This document shows positions 23,704 through 36,367 of a stretch of DNA of 64,000 bases, piece after piece. The notes under the pieces were generated by a model, which saw only the letters and a program-made list of their open reading frames with translations, was not told the DNA's origin and searched no databases. A program made the position numbers and the translations under genes. Origin of the DNA: Madurella fahalii (lineage: Eukaryota; Ascomycota; Sordariomycetes; Sordariales); contig CM056877.1 in the NCBI GenBank assembly GCA_029876055.1, positions 2,480,001 to 2,544,000 of the forward strand, written 5' to 3'. Within the stretch, counting starts at the first letter, position 1; each line of letters opens with the position of its first letter.

Positions 23704-26700
23704 TTAGGGTGTCTGTTGCAATAACGAGGTACATAGGCTCTTCCGCACGTGGGTCGGCAACGTCGACGGGATGTCCTCGTCATCGCCTGATGAAGAGGAC
23801 GCGTCGTCGTCAGCGACAACAGGGCCACGCTTCTGGCCCGCGTGCCTTTCGTCCGGGCTGCGGTCGTTGGCGGCGCCAGCGTCAGAACCGGTCGGGGTAA
23901 CGGATCGGGAGCGGCTTTCCGGCTTTGCTGCAGCAGCCCCTGCTGGCTTGTCCGTGCTGGGTGGCTCGTGAACCTCAACGCGCGCCCCAGACTGCTCGTA
24001 GACTCTCGTCGGCTGTGAGGGTGGGGGGAGTATGGGGTCATGGGCTCCGGCGGTCGCGGACGCGCCGGATGGACCACCGCCCATCTCAGACACCGATAAC
24101 GTCTTCCGCGTGGGCGTCTCGTCCGCCATAGATTTGTATGGCGTTTGATAGCCACCCGACTCATCCATACGTCGGCGCTTGGCGTCATGTTCCTCCCAGG
24201 CGGAGGAACTCGCTCGGGGTGTGTTGGCGGCCGTCCATCCGCTGCCGCCCGAGTGGCGCGGGGTAGGTTCAGCCGTGGCTGCCGGGCTCTCGATGCGCTG
24301 CTGTGCACCCATCGAAGCCCGCGCCCTCTCCTTTTCCGCACGCTTGATGCCCATGCGTTCCCTTTCCGCCTGAATCTCGGCCTTGGTGCGACGCTCGCGG
24401 AGCCGCACACCATATTTCTTGCGGATCATGGATTGTTTTGTGCCGAAGCTGTTGCGAAGACCTTCAATCTTAGCTCGCCGCGCGGCCTCGTCCGCAATCT
24501 GCTCTGCTTCTGCAAATCTGGGTGCATATTTCAACTCGGCGGCCTGGAGCTCCTCGTTCATGGACTGCATCTGCTTCTCGGTAAGGTGAGCATATGGGTC
24601 TGATATATTGGGCGAGCCTGTCGATCCGGGAGTCGCGGCTGCCGCTCGGCTGGCCACGCTCGAATGCACAGGGGTCGATTGCGGCTGCGCGGGCTGCGTG
24701 CTCGGATGACCATTCGTGGTCGGACTTTGCGGTGCCATGGATGGAAGGATCGGGACCGGGTTCGGCTGGGCCACTGGAGCCGTTCTCGGAGGTCGGCCCG
24801 GGCCACGAGCTGGCTTGACTGTCTGACCGAAGTTGCCGCATGTCTTGTGGTCGATATGCTAGAAAACGAGTTAGCAGCCGGTCATGCTTTCGGTTCGGCG
24901 ATGATGACGGAACATACGGCGAGCAGCTCCTCAAGTCTGGTGAAGCCCTGGCCACAATGCTGGCAAGAGTGCTCGAAGCCATTGGTCGTGGGCGGTATTT
25001 GGCTGCAGACGTTGTATCTCATATGCTGCGACTGGATTAGAACCTGGGAGCCTGGGAAATGGTCGTGAGGGGCCACCTACATGGTCATATGCCGAGGAGT
25101 GAACAAAGGTCCGGAAGCACTTCATGCACTGGAGCGGATGCTGGGGAGGGTAACTGGCTGACGGCGGGGTTGGCCCGCTCTGGAAACCGTTCGCGGCTGC
25201 TGCCGCTCCGGGGTAGGCCTCCTGGGGGATGACCCGCTCATGCTGGTCTTCCTGGACCACGTCGTTGGGGTCGTAGCCTAGCCGCTCGGCTTTTGCGAGC
25301 GCATTAACCAGCGGCTTGGCTTCGATAGTCAGGAGGCGCTTCTCCAGGCATTTGTCAAGGAAGCTGTCGCTGGCTTTGCTGATAATGAGGTCTGCAACCT
25401 GGTCAAGGTCGGCGGCGGTGAAGTGCCCGATGATTTCGTGCCTTGACTCGGCGACCATCTTGCCCCCGAAGTCGCGAACGGCACGTTGCGTGATTGAGGG
25501 GAGGGCGTGGTGGATGGAAGCATTAAGCTGGAGTCGGGGTTAGAGACGGCCGGGTCTGGGGGAGCGGCGATGAGGTGTGGGTGAGATGGATGAAACGAGA
25601 CATTTCAACCGGTCGGGCGAGTGTGTAGCAAAAGGTATTATATCGGGTGGCAGGATGTGACGGAAAAAGTGAGTTGTGATGAATAGGTTGGTGAAGCAAA
25701 ACAGGAAAGAAGAAGGGAGACCAAAGATGGGAATGTAATATTCCCAAAACATAGTTTGTTGCAAGGATGAGTGTGAGCCGACTTACGATGAAAGCTTGAT
25801 GAAACTCGGAGCCCAGGAGACACTTTTCCCAGTGGTCCCGGACAATGCGCCTGACGGCCTCGGGTAGGCTCTGTTGGATGGCAAATGTCATGCGTGTGCA
25901 GTCATCGACAAACTTGGGATTGATGCGCGCGTAGTCCTGCGTCGGTGACGGGAAGCCGGCGGCGCGCTGCTGCGTTTGGGCCTGTCTCCTCACCGCCGGA
26001 GGATCCATAATAACGGGCTTCGAGAGCGGTGCGCGTGGGGCAGGTTGGTGTTGGTGGTGATGATGATGATGATGATGCTGCTGCTGCAGTGCAGATTGGG
26101 GTTGGGGTTGGGGTTGCGAATGCGGCTGCGGCGGCGGTGGCTGCGGCGGCTGTTGATGGTGCTGATGCAAGGGCGGAAGAGTCGCCGGCGCCGGGGGTGG
26201 CGGCTGTGGATGATACGGAGGAATTTGGGGGCGCGTTTGTGGGGCGTGTTGCGGATGGTGCGGGTATGGATGCGGTTGCGGTTGCGGAGCCGTGTGCGGA
26301 TGGGTTTGCGGCGGAGGTGGAGGTAGCGGCGCTGCTAACACCGACAGAGGTTGCTGTGGTTGGGGATGAGGGGGGTGGTGGTGGTGGTGGTGGTGGTGGA
26401 GGTGCTGCTGTTGCTGCTGCTGCTGCTGGCGGTGGTGCTGTTCCTGATGCTGCTCCTGCGGTTGCTGTTGCTGCTCCTGGACTTGCTGTTGCGAGGAGGG
26501 CTGCTGCGGTGGCAGCTGTGGGGTCTCAACTGTTCCCCTTGGCTGCAATTTTCCCGGCTGGGCCTGGTCCCCGTCAAACTTGACTGTCATTGGGTCTCGC
26601 CAGCGCAATTGGTCCGAATTAGCCTGGCCGGCCATCGATGCTGGCCCCGGCAGCGATGAGGGAGGCTGCTGCCCATTCACTACTGCCGGCGTTGGTGGAT

Positions 26701-26950
26701 GCGAAGATGGCGTTGCGGTCCGCGGTCCGGGACTTGCCGATTTCCCGTCCGTCACAGCGATACCATTCGCGTCCGCGTTGACGTCTTGGCCCACATTTCT
26801 GCTGGTTGGGCGGGCAGTCGCCGGTGCTGGTGCGGGCGCGGGCGTTGGCGTTGGCGCTGGTGAGGCCGCTGCTCGTGGCAGGTCTGGTACCACGGAGCTT
26901 GGGCCGTCCAAACTCGGCTGAGGCTGCGAAGTCGAAGGCGACGCCGCCAT
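23704..26950 (-). CDS. Large Gln/Pro/His-rich protein with C2H2-like zinc-finger segments
   Basis: Function not recognised; fungal homologues are usually called C2H2-type or hypothetical. Exons on the minus strand are 26950-25787, 25527-25081, 25031-24918 and 24858-23704, giving 959 residues; all four junctions are in phase 0. Residues about 120-330 are low complexity (Gln, Pro and poly-His, two runs of eight His). A conserved globular part follows (RINPKFVDDCTRM to EKRLLTIEAKPL). Two Cys/His clusters come next: CMKCFRTFVHSSAYDH, and CQHCGQGFTRLEELLAH continuing to HIDHKTC across the third intron. A later helical charged segment (YAHLTEKQMQSMNEEL to KEREM-like Arg/Lys/Glu repeats) and an acidic Ser/Asp end suggest a nuclear protein. 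A chromatin or transcription role is inference. The ATG at 26950 is the first in frame. Confidence 0.8.
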
Positions 26951-28494
26951 CCTGCGGAGACCTTATGTTCCTGGCCCTTGCCGCCGCTTCGTGTTGTCGT
27001 CCCGTCTCGTGCGCTGCAGCGCGGAGGAGCCGCGTGCCCAAATTGCGAATGTTCGCAGCCCAAAATGTACCCGGGCCGGGCCCCTTGGCTTTTGCTTGGG
27101 CCGGGGCAGTTACTAAGTCGCGATCCTGGCGAACGGCCGTCCGGATCGGCCAACTCTTGAGAGCACGCGGGCTGCTACGCAAAAAAGAAAATCGGATGCA
27201 AGCAAAGGGGACAACGTGTGCAATGGGATAAAGATAGGAATAGGAAGAGGTTCGCACCGGGATTGCAGCGACAGGAAGGAGCCCGTCTTGGTTTCGGTCC
27301 GCAAAGGGAGAGTAAAAGTAGTGGCACTACCGAATAGTACCCTGCAGTCTGTTTTAAAAACTTTTCTTTGGACGTAAGCCCTTCGGTTAAAATGGGAGGG
27401 GCCTCTGATTTAATAAAAATTAACAACTTAATTAAAGCCAGGCCACGAATCCAGCTAGCTTCCGAGATATATATTTGCTAGCCAGTACATTTCGCTACCT
27501 TGATCCTCGGGTGTCCGCGGTCTGTGCTCCACAGCCAGAACTTTTCCTGGACCCACTTACTAAGGAAATTCGACCTGCCGTGGGCCCCAACCGCTTCTCG
27601 TTGCCTTTCTTTTCGTTATTCCAGCTTGTGTTTGGTCTCATTTGGAGATTGCGCTAGCGGATCGACTATGGGGCGGCCATCGCACGTTATTTACTTGGCA
27701 CATTTTGCTCACAATTCCCCTTGGTGCTTCTCAGCAAAACGCCGCCCATCTGCCGCTTTGTCGGTCCCAAAAAGATTGCGACCAATCACGCCTCCCCAAT
27801 GTGGCTGTTGGGTGGTGATTATAACTTGGTGTAACCACAGCGCGGTGCCGAGCGAGGACGTCTCAAGTGCTGAAACAAATGCCCGTATTTGCCCTTCGGT
27901 TGCGTCAGGTAGTGTCTGAGTTTTGAGACTTGCCGGTATAGAAGTTACGTTGCGCCGCTTGGCTCCGGGTACCTTGAAGTACAGTAGGTCGGAGCCAAAG
28001 TAATCACTGTAGTACAAGCAGGCAGATGCATGCATGGTGATTTTTTCTTTCTTTTTTTTTTCTTTTTCCCTTTTTTCGTTTCCCGCCTTGGCTTGAACAC
28101 TGCCAAATATGCGAGTCTCGCAGACGGGTAGATTGCTGCCATTGGCTTATCAAGGCAGTGTTGGCTGCGAGCCACAGAAAGCTCCTGCACGTCCCCTAGG
28201 CAGTTGCCAAATTACCAACCTACCTTGGGCATAAGCTACGTACCCTGCTACTTTCCGCCCAGTGGGCCGCGTTGGCCGCGGGGGGCCTGGTTGGACTGTA
28301 CAGTACAGCACAATACCGAGGCTGCCGCCCCGAGGTCGGGTAAATGCGCTACGTATCAAGATCAATGCGCTTCCATTGAAAAGTTGCCTCGGGTTAGCTC
28401 AATAACAATACTACCCAACCAATAAGCTACATTATCTCTCCCTAACGCCCGATTGGTAATTCATGATCGCTAAGTCAAAGAGTGCAGTCTGCTT
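26951..28494. other. Intergenic region, 1.5 kb
   Basis: Upstream region of the Gln/His-rich gene and downstream region of the annexin gene. There is a pyrimidine/T-rich stretch near 28037-28080 and the palindromic CTGTACAGTACAG near 28294. No gene is supported. Confidence 0.55.
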
Positions 28495-30153
28495 CTAGAG
28501 GCCATCGCCGATGCATGCGATGAGCAGCCTCTCGTAGTCGCCGCTGGTCTCATCCCTGATTCGGTGTGCCAGCCTCTTCCGGTACCGTTTCTCGTATGCC
28601 GCGCGGACGTTGGCCATGTGGTTCGGGTCCCAGTCTAGCCAAGATAGTTAGCGATGCTCTTTGCCGCCAGCCGTGGGTAATACATACGGTAGCGAACGAC
28701 ACGGCTGATCAGGAGGGAATCCCGGGTTCCGGCACCGGCCATGGTATCTTCAAGGAGCTGCGCATGATGCATATACTTGTCAACAGCCGAGTTGAGCTGG
28801 AAAAGCAGGGCGTCTTCCATATGGCCGGAGAATTCCTATTACAGGTTCCGTTAGGTCTCCCCTGGTGTCCCGTAGCTGTCGAGGGGTGGTTTACTCACCT
28901 TGCGGATGACGTTCTCCAGTTTCCGCGCATATTTTTGCTCATACTCATAGGCAATGGCGCGGATCTGGTTGTCATTTCTGGTGCTCAGGATGCTGCACAC
29001 CTTCATCTCGTCGGTGCCGACCTTGCCCTCGGTCGCGTCGTACAGATCATTGACATCACGATCAATATCGGCCTTGACGACCGGAGCCGAGTCTTCGGCA
29101 CGCTGTGCCGCGAGCACAACCATGAAATGTCGCTCCGTCTTCATGCTCAGATCTGCCCGCACGTCGTCCTCAAGCCGTCTATGGAAGGTCCGTTGGTACT
29201 CGCTCTTGATGGCGTTTATATCGGCGTTGGACCGCCCAAGCAGCACATCGTTGAGTACGTTTTCCTTTGTGCCCATGCCCGCCATGGCATCGTTCAGCAG
29301 GTGAACATCGTTGAGGAGCGGCCCGCGGACAAGAGCGACGAGGCCGACTTCTAGGTCCCCGCCCGTTTCACTGCGGATGTCCTTCAACAGATCACGCCGG
29401 TGGATTCGCGTGTACGCTTGACGAATCGTTGCTATCTGCAGGGGGTCCTTAGTTGCCAGGACTCTTATCAGCGCCTTCTCATCTGTGCCGAATCCCTTCA
29501 TGGCCGCCCTCAGCGCATTCGCATCCGCGTCGCCATTCCACGCAATGATCTGCGGGGGTCCGTATCCGAGCGACGGAGGCGTCGGAGGAAACTGCTGCCC
29601 ATACGGATGCTGCTGGGGCGGCGGCTGTCCATAAGGCTGTTGTGGTGGTTGACCATAGGGTTGCAGCGGCTGCTGTCCATACGGCTGCTGGGGAGGTGGC
29701 GGCGCGTATCCTTGTTGAGCACCGTATTGCTGCGGGTACTGCTGCTGATGTTGCTGATGTTGCTGATGTTGCGGAGGTGGCGCCGAGCCGTAGCCCCCTT
29801 GTTGGGGCGGCTGATAGTATTGGCCGGGGGGAGGCGCGGCACCGTAGGGCTGCTGGGCTGGCGGGGCGGCCCCCCCATACGGCTGCTGCAGAGGCGGGGC
29901 TCCGTATGATTGGGGGGCCGGAGCACCATAGGGTTGAGGAGGTGGGGGTGGTTGCTGTCCGTAGCCCTGGCCAGGCTGCTGATAATATTGTCCCTGAGCA
30001 GGTGGCGGCGCACCGTATTGCTGTTGCGGAGGCGGCTGTTGATAGCCTCCCTGTTGCGGGGGAGCCTCTGTTCTGGTCAGCGATGCCAATTCGAGGCACT
30101 CAACGTGCCGTCATTTACTCACGGCCGTATGGAGGGTATCCTTGGTAAGACAT
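28495..30153 (-). CDS. Annexin with long Pro/Gln/Tyr/Gly-rich N-terminus
   Basis: Annexins bind acidic phospholipids in a calcium-dependent way and act in membrane trafficking and repair. Exons on the minus strand are 30153-30123, 30067-28899, 28835-28688 and 28634-28495, giving 495 residues. The start MSYQGYPPYG is on the 31-nt first exon (donor GTGAGT, branch GCTGACC). Residues about 1-180 are a Pro/Gln/Tyr/Gly-rich tail with repeated PYGQPP-like units. The core has four annexin repeats: type II calcium loops are recognisable in MKGFGTDE (repeat 1), MAGMGTKE (2) and MAGAGTRD (4), and repeat 3 carries a variant, EGKVGTDE. The C-terminus, RVVRYHWDPNHM to ERLLIACIGDGL, is on the last two exons. 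The long tail resembles annexin A7/A11 tails and may phase separate (inference). Confidence 0.94.
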
Positions 30154-31703
30154 TGCGGAGGTGTTTGCGAGCAAGCTTATTTGAGATGATTGTGATATGA
30201 CTTGGGTGTCAATCCCCGACAGGAAACGTGAGGAATTGGTTTGCGAAGCAGCGCGCAAACTTGGGCTTCGTGGCCTCTTGTGGTGATGTCAGTGCGGGGG
30301 GGGGGGGTTCTTTCCGCGCTGAGCGTAAGCAGGAACAAAGATCGATGTTGACCAGCGCAAACCAGGATCCCAAGGTGGGGGAACATGTGTAAAATATATA
30401 TTTACACTTAACACGGCGCTGGGGGCTGTGTGGATTGCAGATCTATCATTTCATTCTCAATCGGTCAACGGCTGCCTCCAACGGTAGGCAGTGCCTCTGT
30501 CGCGATGTGGCTCAGCAACAAAGTCTTAATTCGCCAGCCCGCTAATGTTAAGCGGCCTCCAAGGCCAAGGCCCGCAAAGTATGTAGGCGCCACCCGAACC
30601 TTGCCGCTCCTTACCTTTGATCGCTCTTCCCCCAATCACCGTCGGTAGGGTGCCACAGCCCTACAGATTTACACTTAGCGTTCTCATAAACTTTTCAACC
30701 ATTGAACTCCGGGGACGTCATTCTTCATTATCTTCGTCTTGAGACCGCGATCTAAATAGCCTGGGCTCTCGGCACAGCCTTGTTCTTGACACGCCGGCCG
30801 ACCGAGCATGGCCCTTTTTTTTTTTTTTTTTTTTTGTTGGCCCTGTGGGGAGGGGTGGTATTTGAACCATTCTCTTCACCCCAAACTCTCAGCTCTAGCG
30901 TTGCCTATTATTTCCGTCGACAGGACCTTGGATGGCAGACCTTGTCTCTTCCTAAGCCATCATGCCTTTCCAGGGCCATGCGAACGAACCCCTTACTCCG
31001 AGGATCAAAGCAAATCGATCAAGAAGCTCGACATTATGTTTTGAATCGCGCCTTGGGCACCCCGCCAGCGCCTCCACGGCCACCTACAGGTTCTCGGAGC
31101 TAAATCCGTGATAAGCATTAGCGTGACAAGTTGTTTGAAGTTAGTCCCGCTAGCAGAGGATCGGTTCTGAAGCTAAAGTGCCCAAGACAAGGCGTTGCGG
31201 GCAAATTCCGGGAACTCCCCATAAGAAACCACTGGAAGTCAGTGCACACTTGACCTGCAAGAGGATTGACTGGCTGAGCACGAGGAATTACTCTATCCGG
31301 CCGGGGCAACGTGGACACAAGTGTGGAATGATTAAGTTTGGAAAGAATCAATCATCCAATTACATTTCTGTGCCTGAAACGTAACTTGGGCGGGAACGTC
31401 TGTGACTGCGCCTGGCCGGTCCGGGTGGCTGGGAAGCACCATGATCACGGCCCGAAATGGAACCATCAACCACCTGAATTTCTAGAGCCCGCAAACCAAC
31501 TGTCCGAATGAAGTGCTGTAACAAAACCAGCCATCTCAATTAATCATGGACTAAATAAGAGCGACGATCATCCTTCAGGTTTGCATCATGTTCTCTTCTC
31601 CTCCACTGCTCTTGCCCTCAGGTTGGACTGCATTCCGCAACCCAGTCAAGAAGCCTGCTGCTTGCATCCTTGGCCGGGCACTTGCAGAAGCAGCACGCGC
31701 GAG
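30154..31703. other. Intergenic region, 1.5 kb
   Basis: Divergent upstream region of the annexin gene and the small secreted protein gene. It holds a G run near 30297-30307 and a run of 21 T at 30815-30835. No gene is supported. Confidence 0.55.
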
Positions 31704-32351
31704 ATGCTTTTCGGGCTGCCACCTTTGTTTCTTTTCTCTGCAATTGCCCTTTTCATCCCAGCCTGCCTGTGTTGGCCTCTCGATGCCCACCTCGCCAGTT
31801 CGCAGGGTCTGGCACCGAGAGCAACATACTCGGTGGTGCCCGTTAATGGAGACTCGGGTTCCGGCGGGGCTCATGACTCCGGCTCCGGCTCCAGCACTGG
31901 AAACCCGCCAAGCCGCACCGTGACTGTCACCGTAGTGGAGACTCTTGCCCCGGAAACATCCTTCCGCACAATCTTTGTGCCAATGCCGACCACGGAACGC
32001 GTCACCGACACGATTGTCATCACGAAGACGATCCACACCGTCGACGACGGGCCCCAAACCACAACCGACATTTCCACCACTCACACTGTCACGACAAGTG
32101 CCCCGACAGCATTGATGTCATCCAGTCCAGCAGCATCAACATCAGCATCCGCGAGTGTCTCTTCAAGCTCGTCATCAGAGGTATCCGATCCAGTCAAGTC
32201 TTCCACCACAATTACAATACCTCTGCAGACGGCATCCAGCACCAACACAGCATCTGATGGTAGCATGCGGCACACGTCGTCCCCGACGTGGAATGGCACC
32301 ATTGCTCGCCGATCTTCTCGGCTTCGGCAAGCCCGCCCCATCCGCTTCTGA
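31704..32351 (+). CDS. Small secreted Ser/Thr-rich protein
   Basis: Single exon, 215 residues, family not recognised. It begins MLFGLPPLFLFSAIALFIP, a clear signal peptide ending near CLCWPLDA. A Gly/Ser/Asp linker and a Val/Thr-rich region (RTVTVTVVETLAP) follow. The rest is Ser/Thr/Ala-rich with many potential O-glycosylation sites, as in fungal cell-wall or extracellular proteins. The extreme C-terminus turns abruptly basic (ARRSSRLRQARP). The alternative frame over the same bases reads LLADLLGFGKPAPSAS, which looks more like a natural C-terminus, so a small frameshift near 32295-32305 or an unnoticed intron is possible. The ATG at 31704 is the first in frame and gives the signal peptide directly. 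Confidence 0.65.
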   Translation: MLFGLPPLFLFSAIALFIPACLCWPLDAHLASSQGLAPRATYSVVPVNGDSGSGGAHDSGSGSSTGNPPSRTVTVTVVETLAPETSFRTIFVPMPTTERVTDTIVITKTIHTVDDGPQTTTDISTTHTVTTSAPTALMSSSPAASTSASASVSSSSSSEVSDPVKSSTTITIPLQTASSTNTASDGSMRHTSSPTWNGTIARRSSRLRQARPIRF

Positions 32352-33166
32352 GCGAGTTCGGTTTGATAGACACGATGGATGATGAAGGTCACGAAACCCA
32401 CGATGAGACGGGTGTTCCTTAGCGCCTCTTAATAATTAATTAGTACTGCATATACAACATGAATACCCTAGATGAAATGGATGCGCATCTGCGTGGACCA
32501 AGAGCTGGAAAACGTTTGCGACGGAAGTGGTTTTTTTAGATTCGGCACGTCATTCATGTACATAGCCCACCCCTCGGCTGCACTAATACCAAGAGACGCT
32601 TGAATCAACTGCCCGCTTCTCGATTAGATGTTACACGTTCATTGGATACCGTTGATCGCGTCAGACAATCGCATGGCTGACTATCTCGCGAGCAGAGCAC
32701 GGGATCCCCAGATGCTCTCTCAACGTGGATTTGGCTGAGCTACATCCCAGGCGTGCTACTGACGTGGTAGTCCCGACCCTACGATGTTGTTTTCCGTCGT
32801 CGAGATCTGTGGGTTGGTTACGAAGGATGAAAGCTACTATGTACATTTGCAGAGAGGCTAGCTTCCCACCTGTGAATAAACCAACTGATGAAAAATGTGA
32901 AACGGAAGAATAGGGAACGCGTGGGGCCGCCTTCGGCTTACATACATTGATATCGTCTTAGAAGAGTCCAAGCTTCAGCCTCTGCCTTTTGACTAGAGAT
33001 AAGGGAGGCGTGGTTAAGGTAGGTATGCAGGATGGACTCTGGTTATTCACCATGGCAAAGCAAAAAAAAAAAAAAAAAAACACTACACGCCGGCTTCACA
33101 TCAGTTTGTAGAGGGCTAGAGGGACTTCATTATGCACAACGCAGTCAATTTTGTTCTTCCAAGCGA
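32352..33166. other. Intergenic region with A19 run
   Basis: 815 bp between convergent genes. It has an AT-rich stretch at 32428-32450 and 19 consecutive A at 33062-33080. No gene is supported. Confidence 0.6.
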
Positions 33167-34111
33167 CTAGCAGGAGAACTGTGGTTTCCAGTTAGTACAT
33201 GGGCTCGGGCCATTCCAACTGTATCATGAGTAGGGGTTGATCGGTTTGGACTTACCACTCTAGGGCCCGGGACCACGTAGTTCCCGAGGTTGCCGTTGTA
33301 GATCTACGGATATCCTGTCAATTCTCTTCTCACACAGCATACTGGGCAAGCATTCGTGGACTTACATTAACGGTGTATCCTGGGTCAGTGCTCTTGAAGG
33401 CACCCGGGATGGGTGCAGTTGGCGACGGATTAGTGTTACCGCCGTTGGTGACCTTGACTTGAGCGCAGCTGATATAGAACTATGGAGCGCAACCTCTGTT
33501 AGGAAATTGAAGGTCTGAGGGTGGATCATATCTGTTTCGTTAATTCGTACCTGAGGTGGAGCACCAGGGTTGTGAAGTCCAAGTTGCTGGATGCGCAGGA
33601 GGTACTCTCCGTCAGGGATGCACCTCGGGATGTTGGACGTGTACGAGTCTTTGGATTTAAAGTGGTTAGCGACCGGCATCATGGACTGTTCAATGGGTCA
33701 CTCACTCCTCATAGGCCAGCTGGAGCCAGACGGACCCCAGTCAAAGATCTTGAACCATGGCCCGCTCCCATCATAGTCGGCCACCGCCCCTGGCGCCTTG
33801 GACATGTACAGGGACACGGGGCCGGCGTGGTACACGGCGGTGTCCAGAGTGAAAGTGAACTCGTCTCCGGCCTTCATGGTGATGGTCTCGGTGCCGTTAC
33901 TGACACCGCCGCCGACATTGCACCGCAGGTCATTGGATGAGAGATCCGTCACAGGGCCGTTCTGGAGCCAGGCCGGGTTTGAGTTGCGACGGATGTACCT
34001 CCATGCTGGGTATTTCGTGCCGCCCGCTGAAAACTGCTGGAAAATGTAGTGCCCTGCGACGCTGTTTACGGCAATCGTCGCGGCCGCGACGAGGTGCAGA
34101 AGGGACTTCAT
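33167..34111 (-). CDS. AA9 lytic polysaccharide monooxygenase (formerly GH61)
   Basis: A copper enzyme that oxidatively cleaves cellulose or related glucans outside the cell. Exons on the minus strand are 34111-33706, 33648-33551, 33479-33366, 33303-33256 and 33178-33167, giving 225 residues. The signal peptide is residues 1-20, leaving H21 as the N-terminal histidine of the copper brace. The second copper ligand is H95 (VYHAGP) and the axial tyrosine is Y170 (QFYISCAQ). H161 (LGLHNPG) and Q168 match the conserved second-sphere residues. Cysteines at 64, 145 and 174 and in the C-terminal FSC are consistent with AA9 disulfides. No carbohydrate-binding module follows. The last exon is only 12 nt and encodes Phe-Ser-Cys-stop, matching the usual AA9 ending. 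All introns have GTGAGT, GTACGA or GTAAGT donors. Confidence 0.95.
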
Positions 34112-36367
34112 GATGAATGGTGAATGACAGGTTAAGGTGGTTTGGGAAGACCAAACTTAATCACAGAAACCGGGTAGAGTGCTGATGATAGTAGACGGCA
34201 CGGTAGTGGCTTTTTCTTATTTAGGGATTGTTGCCGGTTTGACGCCAGGGGGACGAGCTAGGGCTTTAATGTGCCTCGAGCTCGAGTATGTGAGCTTGCC
34301 TGTTCCGCGAGCATGGGGTGCTGTATCCAGGTTGACCCGGATCTGGGCTCGTCTATTCCGGTCCACTGGGTTTGTGGGGTCGAGATTGTCCGGTATTAAA
34401 TTGATATAGGCGGAGCCGTGGTTCCGAGACCATGCCAAATAAAACACGGTGAGTTGATAACTCGGCAGTTGGACTGCCCAATGCGGAAACGGAAAGACGG
34501 ATTAGGTCGCGATCGCAACGAGACTCGCGGAAGATGCAGGTGAATCTGGTTGGTTGGCTAAGAACGCAAATGATCAAAAGCCTGCCTGAGGTAACACTCG
34601 AGGTGGCGGTATTTCTACATCTCGCTTAGCAACAGCCACTGACAACTTTCAATTACGCGGCCCAGGATTCGGGAATATGTAAGGAGAAGTAAGGGGCCGT
34701 GGAAACCTCCCGCGGTCTGTTCAGACCCGCACCTTCAGTCATCCACGTGAGGATGTCTAGACTATCAGTATATGAGGAAGCCGTATCTAAGATCGCTAGG
34801 CCCCGAATAAGTCGATATTGTGAACAGTAATTTATGCCATTACTAGGAAAAAGTCTGCTTCTCAAGATTCCGTACTTGTAATTGAGTACTAGCAAGGTCG
34901 AAATAGGTAGTCCAGCGGTCTGCCTCGATAAGTATTCTTACCTTTGCTACATCCCGTCAACTCTTGTCCTTGCTGGAGAAGCATTGATTAGAAAGACATA
35001 GTAGCTGCTCTAGAAACAGCTTCAAGCTACTAAACTGCAGGAGCCGCCACGGCCATGTACCGAATGTCCCTCAGCCTAAAACTCCTCGAACCCCTCAACC
35101 CCAGATCTAACGGCTAACTAACCCCATTCTTCAACCGCTGTCTCTCCTGTCTGACAAAACATGCAGGAGCATCTGCCGGCCCGTCACAACAGAATCATTG
35201 GTGAAAAATAGTGTGGTTCGAAATGATTCAAGCGCATAATGGAGGATTCCTTTTAAAAGTCCGTCTGCAAGAAGATGACTGGTGATGGCATGTGGTTGAG
35301 ACTTGTAAGAGCGGCTTTGGGGCGAGTGGGGGAGGTTATGGGAGGGAGTGCTCTGAGAAAGAGGTTTGGGATGAGGTCTAGACGCTGGGAGTGGTTGAAG
35401 ATAAGTAGAGAGTAGCATCTGATTTTGTGCTGGAAATGGCGCAAGGCTTGATTGGCGGGGCGCCAAGTCGGTAGTGTATTGGCGCGGGCGGTGTAGCTGG
35501 GTGGATAGGCGGAGGGGGCCGTTGCTTCTCAGACAGATTATAGTTAGATGTGTGGCGTGTTGGTCTAAGGATGTTTGTTACGCGAGGTGTCGTTTTAGTC
35601 CTGACGGGCCACGAACGGCTAAACCTGGGGCCTAGTCTGAGCTGCGATAAGAGTGACGGTATATGATTTATGGGAAGACATTCTATTCTTGTTGGTCGAC
35701 ATAGCGGGCTGAGGAGGGTACACTATTCGCAGTGCTCGGCCCAAATTAATAAGGGATGAGAACATCATGATAGAGACTTCCCTCCCCGGTCAGTACGTAT
35801 ACAAGAGAAGTTTCGTTTTGAAGCATGTGCGGCTTGTATATAATGCGTGGTTTTAAATCATTCAGACTCCTAGCTACTCCCTGATCCGTAATACCTACAG
35901 TCTGTAAGGCCTTTGTAGTTGTGTGCTCCTCGAAAGTTGAACCTAGCCTAACTTACTGATGACATGAAGAACCTCCAGCCTCATCATCAAGCTCAACTTG
36001 GCGAGCAAATTACGAACTGACAGCCTGTCGAGTGACATGGCCAGACATTCATTTCCGAAGCATGATTTTCCTAACGATTAGGACACGGACTGCGCCGATA
36101 CGGAGCCGGGGTACTTGCGCCGTCGAGTCAATAAATCAAAATTCCTAATATTTAGCATCAACAGTCTACTCGCCATTAGTTAGTCGCGAACGCGGCTTAA
36201 GTTAAGTTTTTCTAACGACCTCATCAATCTGCTACGGCCCTCCTCAAGCTGTCCAAACGTCAACGATCTGTTTCAGCATGGATCGTCAACGACACCAAGG
36301 GGAGAAGAAAGCCGTAGACCAGTTTGAAATCAGTAATGATACTTTATGATTGGCCGTGACCTGATTT
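34112..36367. other. Gene-free stretch, 2.3 kb
   Basis: Upstream of the AA9 gene and downstream of the MFS gene. It is AT-richer than the coding regions, but no repeat family or RIP-mutated element was recognised. No gene is supported. Confidence 0.5.

Noticed and set aside
31588..31923. Alternative start at 31588 in a different frame for the small secreted protein
   Set aside because: That frame ends at 31923 and lacks the Ser/Thr-rich body; the frame from 31704 gives a clear signal peptide.
34374..34561. CreA-like GTGGGG (34374) and XlnR-like GGCTAA (34556) upstream of the AA9 gene
   Set aside because: Single copies of short degenerate motifs occur often by chance; not listed as regulatory sites.
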